Assembly (NCBI RefSeq): GCF_026241855.1
Contig: NZ_JAPJDC010000001.1
Coordinates: forward strand, 248,001 to 312,000
Reading direction: 5' to 3'
Source: Curtobacterium flaccumfaciens pv. betae
Lineage (GTDB): Bacteria; Actinomycetota; Actinomycetes; Actinomycetales; Microbacteriaceae
DNA length: 64,000 nucleotides
Numbering within the stretch: position 1 is the stretch's first letter; the number at the start of each line of letters is the position of its first letter. Of the stretch, positions 7,513 through 15,602 are shown in pieces. The position numbers and the translations under genes were made by a program. The notes under the pieces are model-generated. The model had not been told where the DNA came from. It did no database searches and worked only from the letters and a program-made list of their open reading frames with translations.

Positions 7513-8559
7513 CTGCTGGAACGACTCCCAGAGCAGGAACCCGGTGAACAGCACGAACGGCGTGCAGGCGACCACGTTGAGCCAGCGGTGCTCGACGACC
7601 ACCGCGGCGAACTCGCGCAGGAATGCAATCGGTACGTAGTACGCCGCCGTGCGCGCGCCGACGACCTGGGCGGGCAGATCGAGGCGGCGGGCCAGGGTCG
7701 CCGCCCGCAGCACGTGGTAGTTGTTCGTGACCACGACCATCTGGCCGTCCCGACCGGCGGCCGTCTGCACGCCCCGCGAGAACCGGAGGTTCTCGCGGGT
7801 GTTCCGCGACGCGGTCTCCGCGACGACGTCGTCCGCGTCGGCTCCGTGCGCGACCAGGTACTCGGCCATCGCGGTGCCCTCGGGGCGGGGTTCGTCGTCG
7901 CCCTGTCCGCCGGACGGCACGAGGAGCGGTCGGCGTCCGGCTGCCCGTTCGGCCTGGTAGACGCCGAGCGCCCGGTCGAGCCGGCTCTGCAGCAGGGGCG
8001 GGACCTCGCCGTGCACCAGCCCGGAGCCGAGGACCACGATCGTGTCGGGGACGATGCCGTGCCGCGTCCGCCCGTAGACCACGGAGTACAGGGCGAACGC
8101 GACCAGCGACAGCGCGAAGTACCCGCAGACGAACACCATCAGCACGGCGATCGCGATCTTCGTGCCGTCCCACAGCGTGAAGCCCTCGCCGCTGCCCGAG
8201 ACGAGCAGGGCGATGGCGACCGCCGGTAGCACGAACACCGCCACCCCGGCGGCGAGCGACAGCAGGTTGCCGACGCTGCGCCCCTCGGCCCGGAGCATCT
8301 GCAGACCGTTCGCGACCAGGGCGACCCCGAGCACCACGACGGCCAGCGGCACGAGCAGCAGCACCACGGCGACGAGCAGGCTGAACCCGGGGACCACCCT
8401 GGTCAGCACGGCCACGACCGTCGCGAGCCCGAACAGCACGGCCGCCGTCAGGAACACCCCGTTGCGGAGCATCCGCGGGTCCCGTCGCCGCCCCAGGACG
8501 TACAGCACCAGGAACAGCAGGGCGAAGACGGGAGCGGCGCCCAGCCCGAGCACCGTCAA
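7510..8559 (-). CDS. YdcF/ElyC-type DUF218 membrane protein
   Basis: About 349 residues. The first half is hydrophobic with six or seven membrane helices. The second half is a DUF218 domain starting PDTIVVLGSGL, with S-G-G-QG (VPSGGQGDD), ETASRNTRENL and VTNNYHVLRA, all hallmarks of the SanA/ElyC/YdcF family, which is linked to envelope and undecaprenyl-phosphate homeostasis but lacks a settled reaction. A final helix anchors the C-terminus. The start is unsure: a TTG at 8559 overlaps the TGA of the upstream DUF1801 gene (TTGA), and a GTG at 8553 is equally in frame. The overlap suggests translational coupling. Confidence 0.82.
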   Translation of the reverse strand: MTVLGLGAAPVFALLFLVLYVLGRRRDPRMLRNGVFLTAAVLFGLATVVAVLTRVVPGFSLLVAVVLLLVPLAVVVLGVALVANGLQMLRAEGRSVGNLLSLAAGVAVFVLPAVAIALLVSGSGEGFTLWDGTKIAIAVLMVFVCGYFALSLVAFALYSVVYGRTRHGIVPDTIVVLGSGLVHGEVPPLLQSRLDRALGVYQAERAAGRRPLLVPSGGQGDDEPRPEGTAMAEYLVAHGADADDVVAETASRNTRENLRFSRGVQTAAGRDGQMVVVTNNYHVLRAATLARRLDLPAQVVGARTAAYYVPIAFLREFAAVVVEHRWLNVVACTPFVLFTGFLLWESFQQ

Positions 8560-9011
8560 CCGACCGCGCGACGGATCAGGTCGGCCACCCGTGCCTCGTC
8601 GGCCTCGGAGAACTCGGGGCTGATCGCCCACGACGTCGGCCAGAACGTGCCGTCGTCGAGCGCGGCCGAGTCCTGGAACCCGAGCGTCGCGTAGCGGGCC
8701 TTGAACTTCGCGGCATCCTGGAAGAAGAACACCGCCTTGCCGTCCCGCGCGTAGGCGGGCATGCCGTACCAGAGCTTCGGCGCGAGCTCGGGCGCGACCT
8801 CGAGCGCGATGCGGTGGATGCGCTCCGCCAGCCCCCGGTCCGGCTGGGGCATCTCGGCGATCTTGGCCTCGACCGCAGCGGCGTCGGCCGCTGCCTTCTC
8901 GGCCTTGGTGCCCTTCGTGCCGCGGGAGCGCTTGACCTCTGCGGCGTGCTCCTGCATCGCCGCGCGCTCCTCGTCGGTGAAGGTGGTCTCGGTCTTCGTC
9001 GTCCGTGCCAT
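8556..9011 (-). CDS. DUF1801-family protein (YdhG/Frataxin-like fold)
   Basis: 151 residues. The C-terminal two thirds match DUF1801: IHRIALEVAPELAPKLWYGMPAYARDGKAVFFFQ, then a FKARYATLGF segment and a closing LIRRAVG helix. The N-terminal 45 residues are a charged helix rich in K, A and E (TFTDEERAAMQEHAAEVK...), a common addition in actinobacterial homologues. No enzymatic role is established. A good ribosome site (GAGGAGA) precedes the ATG at 9011. It is the first gene of a two-gene unit with the YdcF-type gene and is divergent from the aldo-keto reductase at 9102. Confidence 0.85.
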   Translation of the reverse strand: MARTTKTETTFTDEERAAMQEHAAEVKRSRGTKGTKAEKAAADAAAVEAKIAEMPQPDRGLAERIHRIALEVAPELAPKLWYGMPAYARDGKAVFFFQDAAKFKARYATLGFQDSAALDDGTFWPTSWAISPEFSEADEARVADLIRRAVG

Positions 9012-9035
9012 CGTCGTCTCCTCGTGGTCTGGTGC

Positions 9036-9048
9036 ACCCATCATGGGT
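9036..9048. promoter_or_regulatory. ACCCAT-C-ATGGGT inverted repeat in divergent spacer
   Basis: A perfect 6+1+6 symmetry in the 90-base spacer between DUF1801 and the aldo-keto reductase. It may be an operator shared by both promoters; no nearby regulator can be named. Confidence 0.35.
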
Positions 9049-9101
9049 CCGCGAAGCGAAGCGTGCGAGGCCCGGGCCCGATCGAGTGCCAGGCTCGTCC
9101 C

Positions 9102-10145
9102 ATGACCTACATCGCCAGTGACGACCGCTACGACTCGATGACGTACCGCCGGACCGGCCGCTCGGGCCTCGACCTGCCGCTGCTCTCCCTGGGGTACTGG
9201 CACAACTTCGGGGACGACATGCCCTTCGAGAACCAGCGTGCCATCAGCCGCCGGGCGTTCGACCTCGGGATCACCCACCACGACCTCGCGAACAACTACG
9301 GCCCGCCGTACGGTGCCGCCGAGGTGAACTTCGGCCGCCTGATGCGCGAGGACTTCCGGCCCTACCGCGACGAGATGGTCATCTCGACGAAGGCCGGCTG
9401 GGACATGTGGCCGGGGCCGTACGGGCAGGGCGGTGGCTCGCGCAAGTACGTGCTCGCCTCGCTCGACCAGTCGCTGCAGCGCACGGGCCTGGACTACGTC
9501 GACGTCTTCTACTCGCACCGTCTCGACGCCTCGACCCCGCTCGAGGAGACGATGGGTGCCCTGCACACCGCGGTCCAGCAGGGCAAGGCGCTGTACGTCG
9601 GGATCTCGTCGTACGACGCCGAGCGCAGCCGGCAGGCGGCCGAGATCCTCCGCGACCTCGGCACGCCGCTCCTCATCCACCAGCCCTCGTACTCGATGCT
9701 CAACCGCTGGATCGAGACCGAGGGGCTGCTCGACGCCGCCGGCGAGCTCGGCTTCGGAGTCATCGGCTTCACCGCGCTGGCGCAGGGGCTGCTGACCGGC
9801 AAGTACCTGAACGGTGTGCCCGAGGACTCCCGCGCGGCAGCGGGCAAGTCCCTCGACGCGTCGAGCATCACGCCCGAGGTCGTCGAGCACCTCCGTGCCC
9901 TGAACGACGTCGCGGCCGCCCGCGGACAGTCCCTCGCGCAGCTCGCCCTCGCCTGGGCGCTCCGGGACGAGCGGGTGACCTCGCTCGTGATCGGCGCCTC
10001 GCGGGTGTCGCAGCTCGAGGACAACGTCGCCGCGCTGTCGAACACCTCGTTCACCGACGAGGAGCTCCGCGTCATCGACGAGCACTCCGTCGGCATCACG
10101 GATGTCGACCTGTGGGCGGGAGCCCGCGCGGGCGAGGTCTCCTGA
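9102..10145 (+). CDS. aldo-keto reductase, YghZ/L-glyceraldehyde-3-phosphate reductase type
   Basis: 347 residues forming one TIM barrel. The catalytic tetrad is D61, Y66, K97 and H139 (HHDLANNYG, STKAGW, FYSHRLD). The long opening GYWHNFGDD and the GPPYGAAEVNFG segment are characteristic of the AKR14/YghZ group, which reduces L-glyceraldehyde 3-phosphate and methylglyoxal with NADPH and resembles Kv-beta subunits. A C-terminal NADPH-binding stretch VIGASRVSQLEDNVAAL is present. It is likely cytosolic aldehyde detoxification. The ATG at 9102 gives the normal N-terminus. Confidence 0.9.
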   Translation: MTYIASDDRYDSMTYRRTGRSGLDLPLLSLGYWHNFGDDMPFENQRAISRRAFDLGITHHDLANNYGPPYGAAEVNFGRLMREDFRPYRDEMVISTKAGWDMWPGPYGQGGGSRKYVLASLDQSLQRTGLDYVDVFYSHRLDASTPLEETMGALHTAVQQGKALYVGISSYDAERSRQAAEILRDLGTPLLIHQPSYSMLNRWIETEGLLDAAGELGFGVIGFTALAQGLLTGKYLNGVPEDSRAAAGKSLDASSITPEVVEHLRALNDVAAARGQSLAQLALAWALRDERVTSLVIGASRVSQLEDNVAALSNTSFTDEELRVIDEHSVGITDVDLWAGARAGEVS

Positions 10146-10897
10146 CCCGAGCGCCACGCCGCAGCAGTCCCTCGGCCGGTCGTATCTCGTCGCTCGGCGG
10201 ATCCCGCCGACTGGTCAGGACACGTCGCGGGTCGCGTGCCGACCGGTCACGGACTGTCGGCTGGCGGCGCCGCAGGCGACGGTCTGCGACCGCACCGCGG
10301 ACGGTCGACGGGGTGTCGTGACCGGTGCGGGGCCCTGGGCGCGCGGTGCGGCGGCCGGGAGGCCCGGGACACCCCGCCACGCGCCTCCCGTCCATCGTCC
10401 GGTCGCGTCGTGTCGCGTGGTCGGCCCGCGCCGAGTGGTCGCGACACGTCGCGCATCCCGTGCCGTCCGGTCACGAACTGTCGGCTGGCGGCGCCGCAGG
10501 CGACGGTCTGCGACCGCACCGCGGGGCGCGGGCGGGGGTGTCGTGACCGGTGCGGGGCCCTGGGCGCGCGGTGCGGCGGCCGGGAGGCGCGGGGCACCCC
10601 GCCACGCGCCTCCCGTCCGTCGTCCGGTCGCGTCGCGTCGCGTGGTCGGCCCGTACCGACCGGTCACGAACTGTCGGCTGGCGGCGCCGCAGGCGACGGT
10701 CTGTGACCGCACCGCGGTTGGCCGGTGGGACGGCGCCCGGAGCGAACTCCTCCGGTGCGCGGTGGCCGATTGGTACCATCGACAGCGTTCGACAACACGC
10801 AGTGTGTATCTACCGGCCGCCGGCTCCCCGGCGGACAACGGCGGCACCCGATGGGTCCGCCGCCACCGAACCGGGCGGGCCGAGAAGGCACACCCCA
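10146..10897. other. 752-base gene-free region with long tandem repeats
   Basis: No credible gene is visible: every long frame here is Arg/Pro-rich and repeats with the DNA. The region holds three copies of a 58-base palindromic core (10243, 10467, 10660) inside two longer repeat units, followed by the probable promoter and ribosome site (GAGAAGG, about 10881) of the MFS gene. Confidence 0.75.
10243..10717. repeat. long-period repeat array, 2.3 units
   Basis: A 58-base core beginning CCGGTCAC and ending CACCGCGG occurs at 10243-10300, 10467-10524 and 10660-10717, differing at only a few bases. Copies 1 and 2 are each followed by a further conserved stretch of about 110 bases (from TGTCGTGACCGGTGCGG to GCGTGGTCGGCCC). 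The periods are 224 and 193 bases; the first unit has about 30 extra bases containing a GCGACACGTCGCG palindrome. Each core is itself an imperfect inverted repeat centred on GGCGCC (GGCTGGCGGCGCCGCAGGCG), so it would fold into a hairpin in RNA or ssDNA. Confidence 0.85.
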
Positions 10898-12160
10898 ATG
10901 CTCCAGACCCGCTCCACCGGCGACACCCCCGCCACCGGCGACGCCCCGCCCGCTCCGGACCGCTCGCTCGTCTCCCTCGCCGGACGCTGGTACTTCCCCG
11001 TGGCGTTCATCGCCCGGCTCCCCTTCGCGATGATGGTGGTCGGTGTCCTCACCCTCGTCGTCGCCGCCCGTGACTCCGTCGCCCTCGGTGGCATCAACTC
11101 CGCCGCCGTCGGCATCGGCTCCGCGATCTTCGGCCCGATGGTCGGCGCCGCCGCGGACCGCTTCGGACAGCGCGCGGTGCTCGTTCCCGTCGGCCTGGTG
11201 AACGCGGCGCTGCTCGGGCTCTTCCCGTTCGTCGTCAGCGGCACCGCGCCCGACCTCGCGGTCCTCGCGGTCGCGTTCTGCATCGGTGCCTCGGCCCCGC
11301 AGGTCGCCCCGATGTCCCGCACCCGGCTCGTCGCGATCATCCGGCAGCGCACGGCCCCGGCGCGGCGCGAGAAGACCCTCAGCGGCACCATGGCCTACGA
11401 GTCCGCCGCCGACGAGACCGTGTTCATCATCGGCCCGTTCCTGGTCGGCATCCTCGCCAGCGCGATCGCCCCGTGGGTGGCCGTCGCCGGCGCCTCGGTC
11501 CTGACGTTCGTGTTCGTGACGGCGTTCGCCCTGCACCCGACCGGCAAGCTCGTGGTCGGCCAGCACGCGGAGTCGACGCAGGCACCCGCGCGGCAGCTCC
11601 TGCGTCCGCGGCTCGTCGTCGTGGTCATCGGCATCCTCGGCATCGGGCTGTTCTTCGGCTCGACGCTCACCTCGTTGACGGCGTTCATGGAGACCCACGG
11701 CGAGGCCTCGCAGGCCGGCCTGCTCTACGGCCTGATGGGCATCGGGTCCGCCGGGCTGGCACTCGGGTCGGCGGCGTTCCCCCGGGCCTTCGGCCTCGGC
11801 TGGCGCTGGCTCGTCTTCGGCGTCGTGCTCCTCGCCGGTGCGGTCGCGTTCGCCAGCGCCGACTCCGTCGTCGCCGCGGGCGTGGTCCTCGCGGTCATGG
11901 GCATCGGGATCGGACCCACCCTGGTCGCCCAGTACAGCCTCGGCTCGGACCGGTCACCCGTCGGCCGCTCCGCCACCACGATGACGATCCTCGGGTCCGC
12001 CGTCATCGTCGGCCAGTCGATCGCCTCCGCCATCACCGGTGACGTCGCCGAGCACCACGGCACCGCCGCAGCGATGCTGCTGCCGGCGGCCTCCGCCGCG
12101 ATCGTCGTGGTCGCCGCGGCCCTCAACCTGCTGCTCCCGCGTCGGGTCGCGACCGCCTGA
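10898..12160 (+). CDS. MFS transporter, substrate unknown
   Basis: 420 residues with 12 predicted helices, starting about 30 residues after the ATG. The loop after helix 2 reads GAAADRFGQRAVL, the MFS motif. An unusual region between helices 4 and 5 (MSRTRLVAIIRQRTAPARREKTLSGTMAYESAADET) is the conserved signature of an actinobacterial group that resembles sugar or drug exporters. The GAGAAGG ribosome site supports the ATG at 10898; longer open frames upstream run into repeat DNA. No adjacent regulator is seen. A terminator palindrome lies just beyond its end. Confidence 0.82.
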   Translation: MLQTRSTGDTPATGDAPPAPDRSLVSLAGRWYFPVAFIARLPFAMMVVGVLTLVVAARDSVALGGINSAAVGIGSAIFGPMVGAAADRFGQRAVLVPVGLVNAALLGLFPFVVSGTAPDLAVLAVAFCIGASAPQVAPMSRTRLVAIIRQRTAPARREKTLSGTMAYESAADETVFIIGPFLVGILASAIAPWVAVAGASVLTFVFVTAFALHPTGKLVVGQHAESTQAPARQLLRPRLVVVVIGILGIGLFFGSTLTSLTAFMETHGEASQAGLLYGLMGIGSAGLALGSAAFPRAFGLGWRWLVFGVVLLAGAVAFASADSVVAAGVVLAVMGIGIGPTLVAQYSLGSDRSPVGRSATTMTILGSAVIVGQSIASAITGDVAEHHGTAAAMLLPAASAAIVVVAAALNLLLPRRVATA

Positions 12161-12186
12161 CCGCGAACGTGAGCGCCTGACGGAGC

Positions 12187-12218
12187 GGAGGCCCGTGGCG
12201 ATGCCGCCACGGGCCTCC
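12187..12218. terminator. terminator hairpin, GGAGGCCCGTGGCG family
   Basis: A 14-bp stem (12187-12200 with 12205-12218) and a four-base loop, between the convergent MFS gene and mrpG. Its sequence is shared with the palindromes at 2472 and 42917. Confidence 0.8.
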
Positions 12219-12237
12219 GGTCCGGCAGATCGGTGCG

Positions 12238-12594
12238 TCAGGACTCCGTGTCGTCGACGAGCAGGTCCTCGTGCCGGTAGTCGTCGGCGCGCAGGCCGGC
12301 GCGGGCGATCATGTGCGTCGACACGGGCACCAGGAACAGCTGGAACACCATGATCGGCAGCACGACCCAGAACGCCGTCCACGTCCACACCGCGACGACG
12401 ATGGCGGCCAGCGCGAGTGCGAGCCCGAGCACCTGCGGCTTCGCCATCGCGTGCAGACGGACGAGCGGGTCCGGGAACCGGACGATGCCGACCCCGGCGC
12501 CGAGCGACAGCAGCGACCCGACGAGCAGCAGCGCGATGGCGATCCATGCGCGGATGCCTGCGTCGTCGACGAACGACTCGATGATCTCGATCAC
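12238..12594 (-). CDS. mrpG: Mrp antiporter subunit G
   Basis: 118 residues with three membrane helices. The family signature GAGVGIVRFPDPLVRLHAMAKPQ is complete. Subunit G is one of the small membrane subunits required for assembly of the Mrp cation/proton antiporter. It is the last gene of the leftward mrpA-C-D-E-F-G operon; its GTG start overlaps the mrpF stop by four bases (GTGA), indicating coupled translation. The C-terminal hydrophilic tail (ADDYRHEDLLVDDTES) is cytoplasmic. Confidence 0.92.
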   Translation of the reverse strand: MIEIIESFVDDAGIRAWIAIALLLVGSLLSLGAGVGIVRFPDPLVRLHAMAKPQVLGLALALAAIVVAVWTWTAFWVVLPIMVFQLFLVPVSTHMIARAGLRADDYRHEDLLVDDTES

Positions 12595-12929
12595 GACTGG
12601 TCCTCCTCGGCGCGCTCGGGGGTGGTGACGGTCAGTCCCTCGTCGGACGGGTCCGCCGAGGGCGTGACGGCCCGGGCCACGGCGACCGTGGCGAACACGC
12701 TCGTCGCCGAGATCACCACGAGCACGGGGATGCCGGTCAGGTCCTGGCGGATGACCATCGCGGCGGCGATCACCACGAGCACGGTGGTCAGCACCATGTC
12801 GGAGCCGATCATGCGGTCGAGGATGGTCGGGCCGCGCACGATCCGGAACACCGCGAGGGCGAACGTCGCCCCGAGGAGCGCGAGCACGAGCGCGACGGCG
12901 ATGCCCATCACGACGACGGCGGGGCTCAC
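12591..12929 (-). CDS. mrpF: Mrp antiporter subunit F
   Basis: 112 residues with three membrane helices. It has the MrpF core FRIVRGPTILDRMIGSDMVL followed by the third helix. The GTG start at 12929 overlaps the mrpE stop by four bases and sits at the expected distance before helix 1; the longer frame upstream is antisense to nothing but lies inside mrpE in another frame. The C-terminal 25 residues are acidic and hydrophilic. In the assembled antiporter it packs against subunits G and E. MrpF homologues have been implicated in cholate/bile and Na+ resistance. Confidence 0.9.
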   Translation of the reverse strand: MSPAVVVMGIAVALVLALLGATFALAVFRIVRGPTILDRMIGSDMVLTTVLVVIAAAMVIRQDLTGIPVLVVISATSVFATVAVARAVTPSADPSDEGLTVTTPERAEEDQS

Positions 12930-13507
12930 CGGGTCACCGCCGGCAGTGGCTCGGACAGCTCGGAGACGTCCTGCTTGGAGCCCAGTGCGCGGATGACCAT
13001 GGCCTCGATCCGGAGTGCGACGCGGCGTTCGTCCTCGACCTGCTCCGGGCGCTCGGTGTCGAGCACGTGGAGCAGCAGGCGACGGCGCCGCAGGTCCACG
13101 TCGGCGACGTACGAGCCGGGCACGAGCGAGATCGCGAGCGTGGCCAGCGTGAAGGTCATCTCGGACGTGGAGTGCAGCTGCACGAGCGTGATCGAGCTCC
13201 GCCGCACACCGCGGGGACGGAACGCGACCCACGCGACCCGGAAGGACGCCACGACGACGAGCCCGGACCACACCACCAGGAACCGCAGCACGTGCACGAT
13301 CGAGAACCGTGCGGACAGCGGGACCGGCGGGAGCGGCAGCGCCTGGGTGACGAGGAGCGCCACGACGATGCCGCACAGCAGCGTCAGCGGGGTCCACGAC
13401 CCCCAGAGCAGCGCCCAGAGCACGGTGAGTCCCGCGACGAGGGGCACGTCGTAGCGCCACGCCAGCGCGATCCGCCTGGCGTTGGAGATGCGGCGGACGT
13501 CGGTCAT
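12926..13507 (-). CDS. mrpE: Mrp antiporter subunit E
   Basis: 193 residues. Membrane helices occupy roughly residues 20-95, then a conserved segment FRVAWVAFRPRGVRRSSITLVQLHSTSEMTF leads into a soluble domain with SLVPGSYVADVD, matching MrpE (SLTPGT family motif). Subunit E is essential for complex assembly. The hydrophilic C-terminus is longer than in Bacillus MrpE (about 158 residues). The ATG overlaps the mrpD stop by four bases (ATGA). Function is structural within the seven-subunit cation/proton antiporter. Confidence 0.9.
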   Translation of the reverse strand: MTDVRRISNARRIALAWRYDVPLVAGLTVLWALLWGSWTPLTLLCGIVVALLVTQALPLPPVPLSARFSIVHVLRFLVVWSGLVVVASFRVAWVAFRPRGVRRSSITLVQLHSTSEMTFTLATLAISLVPGSYVADVDLRRRRLLLHVLDTERPEQVEDERRVALRIEAMVIRALGSKQDVSELSEPLPAVTR

Positions 13508-15195
13508 CGCTCACCTCCGAGCACGGCCTGCACGTAGCGGTCGGGCGACTCCAGCGACTCCGCTGCGCGGGTCGCGTAGCCGTAGAGCGGGCCGGCGACG
13601 ACGGTCAGCGCGACGGACCCGAGCACCGCGATCGTCGTCACCCCGACGAGCATGCGCGGCAGGCGCACCTTCTCGGGAGCCTCGCCGACCGCCTCGGTCG
13701 CGCCGGTGGTCGGACTGGAGGCGGTGGCTGCGTGCGGTGCGTCGGTGACCGTCACCGAGCCTCCCGGGTGGTAGGCCTCGCCCGTCTCCTCGGACACGGT
13801 GAGGGGAGCCGGTTCCGGCGACCGCAGGTGGGCGTGCGGTTCCGCGCTCGTCGCGTGCGGGGCGGCGGCCTCGGCCGCCGGCTTCGGCCGCCAGAAGGCG
13901 GCGTCCCAGACCCGCATGAGCGCGTACAGGGTGAGCAGCGAGGTGACGACGCCGGCGCCGATGGTGACGTACGCCATCGGGGAACCGTCCTCGGCGGCGG
14001 CGCGGAACAGGCCGAGCTTGCCGATGAAGCCGGAGAACGGCGGGATCCCGCCCAGGTTGAACGCGGGGATCAGGTACAGGGCAGCCAGCAGCGGTGCGGC
14101 CTTCAGCAGTCCGCCGAGCGACCGGGTCGAGGTCGTCCCGCCGACGCGTTCCATCAGGCCGGACACCAGGAACAGCGTGGTCTGCACGACGATGTGGTGC
14201 ACCGTGTAGAACACCGCTGCCGCCGTCCCCGCGACGGTGCCGAGTCCGACGCCCATCACCATGAAGCCGATGTGGCTGATCAGCGTGAAGGACAGCAGCC
14301 GTTTCACGTCGGTCTGCGACACCGCGCCGAGCACCCCGACCACCATCGTCAGTGCGGCGACGACGAGCAGCACCTCGTTGAGCTGTGGTCGCGGGAAGAT
14401 CACCGTCTCGAGTCGGATGATCGCGTAGATGCCGACCTTGGTCAGCAGGCCCGCGAAGACCGCGGTGACCGGTGCCGGGGCCGTCGGGTACGAGTCCGGC
14501 AGCCAGAACGCCAGCGGGAACACGGCCGCCTTGATGCCGAACCCGATCAGCAGCATCGTGTGCAGGAGCAGCTGGACGTGCTCCGGCAGGTCGGCGACGC
14601 GCTCGCTGATCTGCGCGATGTTCACCGTGCCGGTGGCGCCGTAGACCAGACCGATGGCGGCGAGGAAGATCGCCGACGCGATCAGGCTCGTGACGATGTA
14701 CGTCGTGCCGGCCCGGACGCGCTGTTCGCTGCCGCCCAGCGTGATGAGCACGTAGCTCGCCACCAGCAGCATCTCGAACGCGACGTACAGGTTGAACAGG
14801 TCGCCCGCGATGAACGAGTCGAGCACGCCGGCGGCGAGCACCAGGTACGTCGGGTAGAAGATCGTGACCGGGGCGTCCTCGTCGTCGGCGGCCAGACCCT
14901 GGCCGATCGAGAACAGCAGGACGAGCAGCAGGACGCTCGCACTGACGGTGAGCAGCAGGGCGCTCAGCCGGTCGACGACGAGCGAGATGCCGTACGGGGC
15001 GTCCCAGCCGCCGACCTGCACCACGATCGTGCCGTGCCGGTCGACCAGGACCATGAGCGTGGCGGCCACGGCCAGGGCCACGACGAGCACCACGACGGTG
15101 ATCGCACGCTGGAGTTTCTGGTGCCGGAGGAGTCCGAGCGCGACCGCGGCACCGAGCAGCGGGACGAGGACGAGGAGCGGGACGAGCCAGGTCAT
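13504..15195 (-). CDS. mrpD: Mrp antiporter subunit D, proton-conducting
   Basis: 563 residues, about 14 helices. It is homologous to NuoM/NuoN of complex I and carries the channel residues expected in antiporter-like subunits: a glutamate in VAFEMLLVASYVL and lysines in GFGIKAAVFPLAFWLPDSYP and LLTKVGIYAI, followed by VSQTDVKRLLSFTLISHIGFM. This is one of the two large ion-translocating subunits. An insertion of about 70 hydrophilic residues near the C-terminus (SAEPHAHLRSPEPAPLTV...) precedes the last helix and is not present in short homologues. It overlaps mrpC and mrpE by four bases each. Confidence 0.93.
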   Translation of the reverse strand: MTWLVPLLVLVPLLGAAVALGLLRHQKLQRAITVVVLVVALAVAATLMVLVDRHGTIVVQVGGWDAPYGISLVVDRLSALLLTVSASVLLLVLLFSIGQGLAADDEDAPVTIFYPTYLVLAAGVLDSFIAGDLFNLYVAFEMLLVASYVLITLGGSEQRVRAGTTYIVTSLIASAIFLAAIGLVYGATGTVNIAQISERVADLPEHVQLLLHTMLLIGFGIKAAVFPLAFWLPDSYPTAPAPVTAVFAGLLTKVGIYAIIRLETVIFPRPQLNEVLLVVAALTMVVGVLGAVSQTDVKRLLSFTLISHIGFMVMGVGLGTVAGTAAAVFYTVHHIVVQTTLFLVSGLMERVGGTTSTRSLGGLLKAAPLLAALYLIPAFNLGGIPPFSGFIGKLGLFRAAAEDGSPMAYVTIGAGVVTSLLTLYALMRVWDAAFWRPKPAAEAAAPHATSAEPHAHLRSPEPAPLTVSEETGEAYHPGGSVTVTDAPHAATASSPTTGATEAVGEAPEKVRLPRMLVGVTTIAVLGSVALTVVAGPLYGYATRAAESLESPDRYVQAVLGGER

Positions 15196-15602
15196 CGGGT
15201 CGCCTCCTGTTCTGCGTCGGTGGTGGTCTCCGGGTCCTCGTCGGCCGGCTCGTCACGGTCACGGCCGATCGCGGCGTCGGCCTCGTCGACCTCGACCTCG
15301 TCGGCGCGGGACAGCTGCCACGACCGGTGGATCAGGGCCAGCAGGAACGCGCTCACGGCGAAGGTGATCACGATCGCGGTCAGGGCGAACGCCTGGGGGA
15401 GCGGATCGGTGATGCCCTCGGCGCTCTCGCCGATCGGCGGGTCGCCCGCGGCGCCGGACATCACCAGCAGCAGCAGGTTGAGCGAGTTGCCGAGCAGCAG
15501 GAAGCCGAGGAGCATCCGGGTCAGGGAGCGTTCGAGCAGCAGGTAGACGCCGCACGAGAACAGCACCGCCATGGCGATCACGAGGACGAGGGTGACGGTC
15601 AT
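15192..15602 (-). CDS. mrpC: Mrp antiporter subunit C
   Basis: 136 residues with three membrane helices, related to NuoK. The segment LLGFLLLGNSLNLLLLVMSG and the later ITDPLPQAFALTAIVITFAVSAFLLAL are diagnostic of MrpC (DPLPQALVLTAIVI in the family). It has an acidic cytoplasmic tail of about 35 residues rich in D and E. The start overlaps the mrpA stop by four bases. It connects subunits A and D in the complex. Confidence 0.93.
   Translation of the reverse strand: MTVTLVLVIAMAVLFSCGVYLLLERSLTRMLLGFLLLGNSLNLLLLVMSGAAGDPPIGESAEGITDPLPQAFALTAIVITFAVSAFLLALIHRSWQLSRADEVEVDEADAAIGRDRDEPADEDPETTTDAEQEATR

Noticed and set aside
10243..10717. CRISPR array
   Set aside because: Repeats are 58 bases with spacers of more than 130 bases that are themselves repeated, and no cas genes are present.
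10102..11073. Arg/Pro-rich frames over the repeat region
   Set aside because: Their translation repeats with the DNA on all frames and lacks any recognisable domain or ribosome site.
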